Source of the DNA: Streptomyces violaceusniger Tu 4113
GTDB lineage: Bacteria; Actinomycetota; Actinomycetes; Streptomycetales; Streptomycetaceae
Direction of reading: 5' to 3'
Assembly (NCBI RefSeq): GCF_000147815.2
Contig: NC_015957.1
Location: 4,092,001-4,156,000 of the forward strand
Length of the DNA: 64,000 nucleotides
Shown here: piece by piece, positions 43,522 through 51,455 of the stretch
Layout of the letters: each line of letters starts with the position of its first letter
Position numbering within the stretch: the stretch's first letter is position 1
Notes under the pieces: model-generated
Told to the model about the DNA's origin: nothing
What the model saw: only the letters and a program-made list of their open reading frames with translations
The model's database searches: none
Position numbers and translations under genes: made by a program

Positions 43522-43715
43522 TGGGCCTCCACCCCACCGTGGCCGGAGCGGCCCGGGCGGTGTGCCGCGGGGGCTCGTCCGCTCGTCGTGGTGGTCGAGG
43601 GCCAGGGCGCGGCGGTCATCAAGGGCGTCTTCCGGGTGCGTAGCGGTCAGCATGCACCCTACAAGTAATTCGGCCGCGACGCTGGTGAAGTCGGTTACCG
43701 GGCGCTGGTCAGGGG

Positions 43716-46001
43716 TCAGGTGATGGTGAGAGTGCGTCCCCGCTTCGCCAGGGAGCTGTTGCCCGCGAAGACCCGGATCTCGCCCTTCTGCAGCAGAAAC
43801 CTGCCGTGCGGGTCCTGGGTCCAGAAGCCCAGCTCCTCTGCGCTCAACCGGAAGCGGACGGTGGTGGTTTTCCCGGCGCCGAGGCTGACCCGGCGGAAAC
43901 CGCTGAGCCTGCGCACCGGTTGCACGATGCTCGCCACCGGATCGCGGATGTACAACTGCACCACCTCATCGCCCTTGCGGCGCCCGGTGTTGCGCACCGC
44001 CACCGCGACCTCGACGGTGTCGCCCTTGCGCAGCGCCTCGGCCCGGACGCGGCTGACGCTGAGCCGGGGTTCGCCGATGTCGAAGGTGGTGTAGCTGAGG
44101 CCGTGGCCGAAGGGGAACTGGGGCCCGTGGGCCAGGTCCAGATACTTGGAGGTGTAGTGGTTGGCCCGGTCGTAGGGGCGTCCGGTGTTCTCGTGGTTGT
44201 AGTAGATGGGGATCTGCCCGACCGTGCGCGGGAAGGTCACCGGGAGCTTGCCACCGGGGTTCACGGTGCCGAAGAGCACGTCCGCGATGGCGTTGCCGCC
44301 CTCGATCCCCGGATGCCATGCCTGCAGCACGGCGGGGGTGCGGTCCAGCCAGCCGCCCATCGTCAGCGGACGTCCGCTGAGCAGCACCACCACGAACGGC
44401 GCGCCGGTGTCCGCGATCGCGGTGATCAGCCGCTCCTGCCGGCCGGGCAGGCCGAGGTCGCTGCGTACCGACGCCTCCCCGCTGAGCGTCGCCGCCTCCC
44501 CGACCACCACCACGGTCACATCGGTCGCCCTGGCCGCCGAGGCCGCCCGGGCGATGCCCCGGGTGCTCCGGCCGGACGCGTCCACGCCTTCGACATGGCT
44601 GACACTGGCCTTCGGCGCCGCGTCCTTGACCGCGTCCAGGACGGTGACCGGGCGGAACGCGTCGGCCCATGTCCCGGCCCAGGAGCCGCGCAGGTCGGTG
44701 GAGTCGGCGAAGGGCCCGACGACGGCGATGGAGCCCGATCGGTCCAGCGGGAGCGTGGACTTCTCGTTCTTGAGCAGCACCATGGTGCGCCCGGCCGCCT
44801 CGCGCGCCGCCGCCCGGGACGCCTTCGTGGGCCCGGCGATCGCCGTGTCCTCGTCCGCGTAGGGGTGCTCGAAGAGCCCGAGCCGGAACTTCAGGCGCAG
44901 GATACGGGCCACCGCGTCGTCCAGCCGGTCGGTGGTGATCTGCCCGCTGCGCAGCAGCCGCTTGCCGTACTCGTTGATGGTGGTGCTGGCCATCTCCATG
45001 TCGATCCCGGCGTTGAAGGCCAGCCGGGCCGCGTCGGAGCGGTCGGCGGCGTAGCCGTGGACGATCATTTCCTGGACGCCGTTGTAGTCGCTGACGACGA
45101 AGCCGCGGAAGGCCCACTCCTCCTTGAGGATCTCGGTCAGCGCATGCCGGTAGCCGTGCGCGGGGACCCCGCTGACGGTGTTGAAACTCGCCATGACGGT
45201 GGCCACCCCGGCGTCCAGGGCCGCCCTGAACGGGGGCAGGTAGAAGTTGCGCAGCCGGGCCTCGGAGACGTCCACCGTGTTGTAGTCGCGGCCGCCCTCG
45301 ACGCCTCCGTAGGCGATCATGTGCTTGGCGCAGGCCGCGAGGCGATGCCGGGAGCGGAGGTCGTCGCCCTGGTAGCCGCGGGTTTTGGCGGCCGCGAGCG
45401 CCGCCGCCAGATACGGGTCCTCGCCGTCGCCCTCGGCGATCCGCCCCCAGCGCGGTTCATGGGTGACGTCCATCATCGGGGAGAACGCCCAGTGCACACC
45501 GTTGGAGCGGGCCTCCCTCGCCGACACCTCCGCGTCCCACTCGGCCACCGCGGGGTCGAAGGCGGCGGCCTGGCCGAGGGGGATGGGGAAGGTGGTCCAC
45601 ATGCCATGGATGACATCGAGGCCGAAGATCAGCGGAATGCCCAGCCGGGACTTCTCGACGGCCATCCGCTGCAGGGTGTTGGTGGTGCGGGCGCCGTAGA
45701 TGTTGAGCACGGAGCCGAGCCTGCCCCTGCGGGCCGCCTTCTCCGCGGCGGCGGTCTGCCCGCCGCCGGGTCCGGTGTCGCCGGTCCAGGCGAACTGCTG
45801 GAGCTGGCCGAGCTTCTCGTCGATGGTCATCCGCGCCATCAGGGCCCGGATCCTGGTCTCATACGGGCCGGATTCCGGCCCCGGCCGGGGCGCGTCGGAG
45901 GTGGGGGCGGGCGGGGCCTGGGCACGGGCCATCGCGGCCTTGCCCGCGATGGCCGTCCCTCCGGCCGCGGCGAGCACCGTACGTCTGCGCACATCATTCA
46001 T
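43716..46001 (-). CDS. Tat-exported GH3 beta-glucosidase (BglX-like)
   Basis: The 761-residue enzyme has a Tat-type signal (VRRRTVLAAAGGTAIAGKAAMARAQA), the GH3 N-terminal barrel (LIFGLDVIHGMWTTFPIPLGQAAAFDP, SPMMDVTHEPRWGRIAEGDGEDPYL, ACAKHMIAYGGVEGGRDYNTVDVSE) and the nucleophile Asp305 in FVVSDYNGVQEM. The GH3 C-terminal domain (RTMVLLKNEKSTLPLD) and the fibronectin-III-like domain (DEVVQLYIRDPVASIVQPVRRLSGFRRV) follow. It most likely splits beta-linked gluco-oligosaccharides outside the cell. It is divergent from a GntR regulator with a strong palindrome between them. Confidence 0.94.
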   Translation of the reverse strand: MNDVRRRTVLAAAGGTAIAGKAAMARAQAPPAPTSDAPRPGPESGPYETRIRALMARMTIDEKLGQLQQFAWTGDTGPGGGQTAAAEKAARRGRLGSVLNIYGARTTNTLQRMAVEKSRLGIPLIFGLDVIHGMWTTFPIPLGQAAAFDPAVAEWDAEVSAREARSNGVHWAFSPMMDVTHEPRWGRIAEGDGEDPYLAAALAAAKTRGYQGDDLRSRHRLAACAKHMIAYGGVEGGRDYNTVDVSEARLRNFYLPPFRAALDAGVATVMASFNTVSGVPAHGYRHALTEILKEEWAFRGFVVSDYNGVQEMIVHGYAADRSDAARLAFNAGIDMEMASTTINEYGKRLLRSGQITTDRLDDAVARILRLKFRLGLFEHPYADEDTAIAGPTKASRAAAREAAGRTMVLLKNEKSTLPLDRSGSIAVVGPFADSTDLRGSWAGTWADAFRPVTVLDAVKDAAPKASVSHVEGVDASGRSTRGIARAASAARATDVTVVVVGEAATLSGEASVRSDLGLPGRQERLITAIADTGAPFVVVLLSGRPLTMGGWLDRTPAVLQAWHPGIEGGNAIADVLFGTVNPGGKLPVTFPRTVGQIPIYYNHENTGRPYDRANHYTSKYLDLAHGPQFPFGHGLSYTTFDIGEPRLSVSRVRAEALRKGDTVEVAVAVRNTGRRKGDEVVQLYIRDPVASIVQPVRRLSGFRRVSLGAGKTTTVRFRLSAEELGFWTQDPHGRFLLQKGEIRVFAGNSSLAKRGRTLTIT

Positions 46002-46247
46002 GGTCTTTGTCCTGGCCTTCGGCGATCTGTTGTCCCCGAGTCCGAGTTCCTCAAGACCATGCTGGTCACGACCCTGTGCGGGATGCGGGCCGCCACCTTT
46101 GCCGTGGGTCTTCTGCCAACGTACGACAGGATCGGCGTCCGGGCTCCCGGTGCGTCCGGGGCCGTGCGCGCGGGCGCCCTGCTGTCCGCACTGTTTCCGG
46201 GACTGTTCCGCGACTGTTCCGGCGAGGCGCAGGAGGGCGATAATGAA

Positions 46248-46267
46248 GTCAACGGTTAACCGTTGAC
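46248..46267. promoter_or_regulatory. Perfect 20-bp palindrome upstream of the GntR gene
   Basis: GTCAACGGTTAACCGTTGAC is fully symmetric and ends 34 bp before the GntR start, between it and the divergent GH3 gene. GntR/FadR regulators bind symmetric sites of this kind, so autoregulation, and possibly control of GH3, is inferred. Confidence 0.75.
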
Positions 46268-46301
46268 TCGTGCCGGTCCACGCGCCAGAAGGAGCCCGTC
46301 G

Positions 46302-46979
46302 GTGCCCATCACCTCGCTGCAGCAGCGGTCCCTCGGCGATCTGGTCGCGCATGAGCTGCGGGTCCTCATCGTTTCAGGACGGCTGCGCCCCGGCACCCAC
46401 CTTGTCGAAGGGGCCCTCGCCGAGCAGTACGACGTCAGCCGCGGCCCGGTGCGGGACGCGCTGCGTCAGCTCGAGGCCGAGGGGCTGGTCGAGGCGCGCC
46501 GCCGCGGGGTCTTCGTCACCGGGCTCACCGAGGACGACGTCGAGGAGCTCTATACCCTGCGGGAGTCCCTGGAGACGCTCGCCCTCACTCTCGCCATCGG
46601 CCGGGCGGGGCCCGGCGACTGGGAACCCGCCGAGCGCTTCGTGCGGGACATGCGCGACGCCGCGGACCGCGCCGCGGCCGGTGACTTCGCCCTCGCCGAC
46701 CTGGAGTTCCACTCCCAGTTCTATGTGCTCTCCGGACACCGCAGGCTGCTGGCGGTCTGGGAGCAGTACCGCCCCACCTTCGGTGTCATCCTCGACGTCA
46801 CCAACGCCCAGGACGTCGATCTGCGCCCCTTTGCCGGGGCCCATGCCGACCTGCTGGCGACCGTGCGCGCCGGCGATGTCGAGCACGCCGCCACCACCCT
46901 GCGCGAACACCTCCTCGGCGCCAGGAACCGGCTCCGCGCCGCGCTGCGCTCCGCACGAGCGGCGGCCGGCCGGGGGTGA
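46302..46979 (+). CDS. GntR-family regulator with FCD domain
   Basis: The 225-residue protein has an N-terminal winged helix (LGDLVAHELRVLIVSGRLRPGTHLVEGALAEQYDVSRGPVRDALRQLEAEGLVEARRRGVFV). An all-helical FCD sensor domain follows, with ELYTLRESLETLALTLA, LEFHSQFYVLSGHRRLL and the HADLLATVRAGDVEHAATTLREHL segment carrying metal-type His residues. FCD regulators sense small organic acids. GAAGGAG precedes the GTG at 46302. It is divergent from the GH3 gene. Confidence 0.93.
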   Translation: MPITSLQQRSLGDLVAHELRVLIVSGRLRPGTHLVEGALAEQYDVSRGPVRDALRQLEAEGLVEARRRGVFVTGLTEDDVEELYTLRESLETLALTLAIGRAGPGDWEPAERFVRDMRDAADRAAAGDFALADLEFHSQFYVLSGHRRLLAVWEQYRPTFGVILDVTNAQDVDLRPFAGAHADLLATVRAGDVEHAATTLREHLLGARNRLRAALRSARAAAGRG

Positions 46980-47054
46980 ACCGCCGGTCCCCGAAGGGAC
47001 ACCGGAGGAACATCGCCACCGCGTCGGCCAAGGGCGCCGCGGCCCCCGTCAGGC

Positions 47055-47825
47055 TCAGGCCTGGCGCTCGTCCATGCCCGCCATCAGCGCCTGGTGGCTC
47101 ATCCGCACATGCTCCCGCATCACCCGCTCCGCGCCGTCGCCGTCCTTGGCCTGGATCAGGTTGAGGACGCGATGGTGCTCGTCGTCGGACTCGTCCAGCC
47201 GGCCGGGCCGGGACAGCGAGGTGCGCACCAGCCGGGCGTAGGCAAGCTGGTTCATCAGGGTGCGGTAGTGCGCCTCCAGCTTGCTGTTGTCCGCGCCCAC
47301 CACGATCAGATCGTGGAACTCGTGGACCAGCGCCGCGTATTGCTCGGCGTCGCCGTTCCGGACGGCCGCGTCGGCCGCCTTCATATTGGCCTCCAGCCGC
47401 TCCACTTCCGGTACGTTCCCGCGGAAGGCGAGCAGCCGGGCGGCGGCGCCCTCCAGCAACTCCTTCATCTGGAACAGCTCGGTCAGCTCGCGCCGGGACG
47501 GTACCGCGACAAACGTTCCGACCCGTGGCCGCACCTCGACCAGCCCCTCGATCTGGAGCTGCTTGAGGGCCTCGCGGATGGGTGTCCGGCTGACGCCGAA
47601 GGTCTCGGACAGTGCCATCTCGGAAAGGCTGGAGCGGGGCGGCAGTTCACCACTGATGATCATCTGCCGCAGCTCTTCGGCGACCCTCGCCTGCATGCTG
47701 GTCTGCTGAAGCCGCTTTCCGGTGGGTTGTTGCATGGCACGAGACCCTAGAGGCGGCCGTCGCACCTCGTCAACTGAGGCGTCGGAGGAGAGATCCACCG
47801 AAGATGCGCTCGGGTGTTGTGCCAT
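47055..47825 (-). CDS. GntR-family regulator of the catabolic cassette
   Basis: The 256-residue protein has a GntR winged helix (MQARVAEELRQMIISGELPPRSSLSEMALSETFGVSRTPIREALKQLQIEGLVEVRPRVGTFVAV) and an FCD domain (FQMKELLEGAAARLLAF, LVHEFHDLIVVGADNSKLEAHYRTLMNQL, DEHHRVLNLIQAKDGDGAERVMREHVRMSHQAL). It is the last gene of the minus-strand arm, 30 bp after the aldehyde dehydrogenase. The ATG at 47825 has GAGGAAGGG upstream; it sits inside a TTGT-GCCAT-ACAA palindrome. An alternative ATG at 47735 would leave the palindrome upstream of the gene. Confidence 0.92.
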   Translation of the reverse strand: MAQHPSASSVDLSSDASVDEVRRPPLGSRAMQQPTGKRLQQTSMQARVAEELRQMIISGELPPRSSLSEMALSETFGVSRTPIREALKQLQIEGLVEVRPRVGTFVAVPSRRELTELFQMKELLEGAAARLLAFRGNVPEVERLEANMKAADAAVRNGDAEQYAALVHEFHDLIVVGADNSKLEAHYRTLMNQLAYARLVRTSLSRPGRLDESDDEHHRVLNLIQAKDGDGAERVMREHVRMSHQALMAGMDERQA

Positions 47826-47831
47826 ACAAGA
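47817..47831. promoter_or_regulatory. TTGT-GCCAT-ACAA operator-like site
   Basis: TTGTGCCATACAAGA is a short palindrome at the start of the GntR gene. The core TGCCATACAAGA recurs at 52789-52800 in front of the divergent arm, pointing to a common regulator, most simply the GntR protein encoded here. Confidence 0.65.
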
Positions 47832-47855
47832 ACCCTTCCTCGACCCAAGACCGGA

Positions 47856-49343
47856 TCAGGACTTCAGGATGAAGGGATCCCCGGCGGGCTCCTCACTGAT
47901 GTTGATCCAGACGCTCTTCAGCCGGGTGTACTCCCGGATCACCTCCGTGCCGTGCTCGGTCCCCATCCCGCTGGTCTTGAACCCGGCCCGCGGCGACATC
48001 GGCGACATCGAGCGATAGGTGTTGGCCCACACCGTCCCGGCCTCCAGCCGGGCGGCCATCCGGTGCACCCGGTTCACATCCCGGGTCCACACACCCGCCG
48101 CCAGGCCGTACGCGGAGTCATTGGCGATCGCCAGGGCCTCCTCCTCGGAGCCGAAGGGCATGACGGTCGCGACCGGCCCGAAGATCTCCTCCTGGCAGAT
48201 CCGCATCCCGTTGTCGGTGCCGGTGAAGACGGTGGGGGAGTAGAAGTACCCGTCGAGGCCCGTTTCCGGCCGCCTGCCGCCGCAGACCACCTTTCCGCCC
48301 TCGGCCTGCCCCAGCTCGACATACGACTCGACCTTCTCCAGTTGCTCGGCGAGGGCGAGCGGGCCGAGCTCGGTGGTCTCCTCCAGCGGATCGCCGACGC
48401 GGATCGTGGCCGCCCGCGCCGTCACCCGCTCCAGGACCTCGTCGTACGCCTCCCGGTGGACCAGCACCCGGCTCCCCGCCACACAGGTCTGGCCCGCGGC
48501 CGCGAAGATGCCCGCGATCACCCCCATGGCGGCCGACCCCAGATCGGCGTCCGGGAAGATGATGTTGGGCGACTTACCGCCCAGCTCCAGCGTGCAGCCG
48601 ATCAGCCGGTCGGCGCAGGTACGGGCGATCCGGCGGCCGGTCCCGCTGGAGCCGGTGAAGGTCACCTTGGCCACGGCCTCGTGCTCGGTCAGCGGCGCGC
48701 CCGCCTCCGCGCCGTACCCCGTGACCACATTGACCACTCCCGGCGGGAATCCCGCCTCTTCGAAGAGCGGTGCGAGCGCCAGCAGCGAGGCCGAGGTGTG
48801 TTCCGAGGGCTTGACCACCACCGTGTTCCCCGCGGCCAGGGCCGGGGCCAGCTTGGTGGCGGTGAGCAGCAGCGGGGAGTTCCAGGGGGTGATGGCGCCG
48901 ACCACGCCCACCGGTTCGCGCAGGGTGTAGTTGAGCAGCTCGCGGCCGGCCCCGGGGATCACCTCGCCCTGGATCTTGTCGGCGAGTCCCGCGTAGTAGT
49001 AGAAGTACTCGGGCAGCCCGGCGAGTTGGGCCCGCATCTCCCGCAGCAGCTTGCCGTTGTCGAGGGTCTCGGTACGGGCCAGCCGCTCTGCGTGCTCACC
49101 GATCAGATCGCCGAGGTTCCGCAGCAGCCGCCCGCGCCGGGTCTGGCTCAGATCGCGCCAGCGCGGATCCTCGAAGGCGGTACGGGCGGCGCCCACCGCA
49201 CGGTCCACATCGGCGGCGGTGCCGCGCGCCACCTCGTACCAGGGTTCGGCGGTGGCCGGGTTGACGCTGGCGAAGTAGCCGCCGTCGGCGGGGGCGGTCC
49301 ACTCGCCCGCGATGTAGTGGTCATGGCGCGGCAGAGGGTTCAT
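47856..49343 (-). CDS. NAD(P)-dependent aldehyde dehydrogenase
   Basis: The 495-residue enzyme has the ALDH hallmarks: VGAITPWNSPLLL, NTVVVKPSEHTSASLLAL, FTGSSGTGRRIA, the general base in LELGGKSPNIIF, the catalytic Cys in AGQTCVAGS and EEIFGPVATVMPF. It resembles betaine/semialdehyde dehydrogenases and probably oxidises the aldehyde released after ring or chain cleavage in this pathway. Its ATG at 49343 overlaps the alpha/beta hydrolase stop by 4 bp. Confidence 0.94.
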   Translation of the reverse strand: MNPLPRHDHYIAGEWTAPADGGYFASVNPATAEPWYEVARGTAADVDRAVGAARTAFEDPRWRDLSQTRRGRLLRNLGDLIGEHAERLARTETLDNGKLLREMRAQLAGLPEYFYYYAGLADKIQGEVIPGAGRELLNYTLREPVGVVGAITPWNSPLLLTATKLAPALAAGNTVVVKPSEHTSASLLALAPLFEEAGFPPGVVNVVTGYGAEAGAPLTEHEAVAKVTFTGSSGTGRRIARTCADRLIGCTLELGGKSPNIIFPDADLGSAAMGVIAGIFAAAGQTCVAGSRVLVHREAYDEVLERVTARAATIRVGDPLEETTELGPLALAEQLEKVESYVELGQAEGGKVVCGGRRPETGLDGYFYSPTVFTGTDNGMRICQEEIFGPVATVMPFGSEEEALAIANDSAYGLAAGVWTRDVNRVHRMAARLEAGTVWANTYRSMSPMSPRAGFKTSGMGTEHGTEVIREYTRLKSVWINISEEPAGDPFILKS

Positions 49344-50302
49344 GAGCGGTGGGACTCCTGTCCGGTGTGGGCTCCGGTGTCGGTTCCGGTCTGAGCTCCG
49401 GGGCGGGATCCGGTCTGAGCTCCGGGGTGGGATCCGGAGTGGGATCCGGGGTGGGATCCGGTGTGGGCTCCGGTGTGGGTGAGGATCACGTCGGCGAGTT
49501 CCTGGGGGCACTCCAGCGGCAGCAGATGGCGGGCGCCCGGCAAGATCACCGCCCGGCCGCCGGGGATCCGCCCCGCCAGCCGCTGCGACATGGCCGGGGT
49601 CGAGCCGGGGTCACGCTCGCCGGTCACCGCCACGGTGGGCGCGGCGATGCGGGGCAGCCACCGCCACAGCCCGGTGTCGGCCGTCGCGAAGACCCGGTAA
49701 CACGCGAGGTAGGAGGCCCGGTCGTTGGCCAGCAGCGTGTCGAGCACCCGCTGCGCCAGATCGGGGTCCTGGGCCCGCCAGGCGGGCGAGAACCAGCGGT
49801 CGACCGCCGCCCACGCGGACGCCCCGAAGTCCTCGGCGGCCAGCTCCTGGCGGCGGGCCACCGCCTCCCGTTCCTCCTCCGACCGGCCCGCGACCGAGCT
49901 GACCAGGGTGAGCGAGGCGGTGAGGTCCGGCCGGTCCAGCCCCAGCCGCTGGGCGACCAGGGCCCCGAGCGAGAAGCCGACGATATGCGCGGGTCCGCTC
50001 AGCAGCTCCGCGACATCCTCGGCCAGCTCGGCGAGGGACACCCCGGCCGCCGCGGCCGGGGAGGCGCCGTGGCCACGCAGATCGACCAGCGTCACGCGGT
50101 GCCGGGCGGCCAGCGCGGGCAGACAGCGGTCCCACATGCGGCGGTCGAGGCCCACGCCGTGCAGCAGCACCATGGGCGCTCCCGTGCCATGGGACTCATG
50201 GGCGAGCGCCACCGGTGCCCGGGCCCCCGCCGGGGCCGGCCCGCCGGGAGCGCCCGCCCCCGGTGCCCCGTCGGGAGCCCGCACCGCGTCCATGCCGCTC
50301 AC
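49340..50302 (-). CDS. Alpha/beta hydrolase with repetitive C-terminal tail
   Basis: The 320-residue protein has an alpha/beta-hydrolase fold: PMVLLHGVGLDRRMWDRCLPAL with the oxyanion HG, the nucleophile Ser in VGFSLGALVAQ, an Asp in GERDPGSTP and the catalytic His in PGARHLLPLECP. By position it plays the hydrolase role that RutD or an amidohydrolase has in related pathways; ester, amide or C-C cleavage cannot be distinguished. The C-terminal 45 residues are a His/Thr/Gly/Ser repeat (TGAHTG, SHPGSHSG types) from short DNA repeats at about 49380-49480. The GTG start overlaps the preceding gene by 4 bp. Confidence 0.88.
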   Translation of the reverse strand: MSGMDAVRAPDGAPGAGAPGGPAPAGARAPVALAHESHGTGAPMVLLHGVGLDRRMWDRCLPALAARHRVTLVDLRGHGASPAAAAGVSLAELAEDVAELLSGPAHIVGFSLGALVAQRLGLDRPDLTASLTLVSSVAGRSEEEREAVARRQELAAEDFGASAWAAVDRWFSPAWRAQDPDLAQRVLDTLLANDRASYLACYRVFATADTGLWRWLPRIAAPTVAVTGERDPGSTPAMSQRLAGRIPGGRAVILPGARHLLPLECPQELADVILTHTGAHTGSHPGSHSGSHPGAQTGSRPGAQTGTDTGAHTGQESHRS

Positions 50303-50850
50303 CGCTCCGTCGACAGCGGGGCCAGCCGGGCCTGTGGGCGGCCCTGGGCGGCCGCCGCGAGCCCGATGACGATCTCGTCGGCGCGCGGTCCGTCCGCCAC
50401 CCGGACCTCGATGCTCTGGTGGTGCGAGCGGATGGTGGCGTCGGTGATGTGCTTGAGCGGAATGTCGAAGACCGTCCCCGCGGCGGCCCGCTTCTCCACG
50501 GCCGGCAGCAGAGTGGTCGCGTTCGCCGCCCGGCGGAAGTGGTCGCCGAACTTCAGGGTGTGGATCAGCGCGGAGCCGTGTTCGATCTCCCCGTCGAGCC
50601 CCACGATCGCGGCCTTGCCGTACGCCTCCACCGGCGCGTCCAGCGCCTCGACCACGCGGGGCGCCAGCAACTCGCCCAGCTTCGGCGCCGCCTCGTCGAT
50701 CCCGGGCAGCAGATCCGCCACAAAGCCCTGACCGGCCCAGGGGTTCTCGATGACGGCGAGCACCACCGCCGTACGGGCCGGCGGGTCCACCGGGCGGCCG
50801 CCCTCGCTGTGGATGTCCTCGGTGAAGGTGATGATCTTGCGAATGTTCAC
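50299..50850 (-). CDS. AA_synth-family protein, paralogue 1
   Basis: The 183-residue protein belongs, by my reading, to the 'amino acid synthesis' family (PF06684 type): NIRKIITFTEDIHSEGGRPVDPPARTAVVLAVIENPWAGQGFVADL, VEAYGKAAIVGLDGEIEHGSALIHTLKFGDHFR and IRSHHQSIEVRVADGPRADEIVIGLAAA. Despite the name the family has no proven biosynthetic activity. It is a paralogue of the next gene upstream, with shared ENPWAG/HNPWAG, KAAIVGLDGEIEHG and RADEIVI motifs, and overlaps it by 4 bp (GTGA). Confidence 0.85.
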   Translation of the reverse strand: MNIRKIITFTEDIHSEGGRPVDPPARTAVVLAVIENPWAGQGFVADLLPGIDEAAPKLGELLAPRVVEALDAPVEAYGKAAIVGLDGEIEHGSALIHTLKFGDHFRRAANATTLLPAVEKRAAAGTVFDIPLKHITDATIRSHHQSIEVRVADGPRADEIVIGLAAAAQGRPQARLAPLSTER

Positions 50851-51455
50851 GTCGCAGTCTCCAGGTCGTCCAGATCGGCGAGGCGGATGAGGGGGTCGGT
50901 GGCGCGGTCCCCGATCCGGGCGTTCGGGCGGGGGCCGGACGCCCCGGCCGCGATGACGACGATCTCGTCCGGGCGGGGCGCGTCGGGGATGCGGATCTGG
51001 CAGGTCTGGTAGTGCGAGCGGGTCGCGGCCGCGGTCTTGTGCCACAGCGGCACGGTCAGCGGCTCACCGGCCGGAAGCCGGTCGTCGCTGAAGACGATGA
51101 TCGAGGTGCCCTCGGTCAGCTCGCGGAAGACATTGCCGAAGAAGGGGGTGTGGATCAGCGCGCCGCCGTGCTCGATCTCCCCGTCGAGCCCCACGATCGC
51201 GGCCTTGCCGAAGGACTCGATCCGGTCGACCCCGCCCAGCGCCTCGCTGATCCGGCCGGTGAGCAGCCGGGCCAGCCCCGGTGCGATCCGCTCGACCTCG
51301 GGCCCCAGATCGGCGACGACGCCGCCACCGGCCCAGGGGTTGTGGATCACCGCGGCCGCCGCGACCCGGCGCACCGGCACCGCGACCGGGCGGCCGAGCT
51401 CCAGCATCAGCTCATCGGCGACGGTGACGACCTTGCGCAGCCGCGCCTCAGCCAT
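50847..51455 (-). CDS. AA_synth-family protein, paralogue 2
   Basis: The 202-residue protein is similar to its downstream neighbour: RKVVTVADELMLELGRPVAVPVRRVAAAAVIHNPWAGGGVVADLGPEVE, IESFGKAAIVGLDGEIEHGGALIHTPFFGNVFRELTEGTSIIVFSDDR and TRSHYQTCQIRIPDAPRPDEIVVIAAGASG. Two consecutive paralogues suggest a hetero-oligomer or two related steps. Its start overlaps the end of the monooxygenase gene by 8 bp. Biochemical role unknown; by position a ring-opened or enamine intermediate is a plausible substrate. Confidence 0.85.
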   Translation of the reverse strand: MAEARLRKVVTVADELMLELGRPVAVPVRRVAAAAVIHNPWAGGGVVADLGPEVERIAPGLARLLTGRISEALGGVDRIESFGKAAIVGLDGEIEHGGALIHTPFFGNVFRELTEGTSIIVFSDDRLPAGEPLTVPLWHKTAAATRSHYQTCQIRIPDAPRPDEIVVIAAGASGPRPNARIGDRATDPLIRLADLDDLETAT

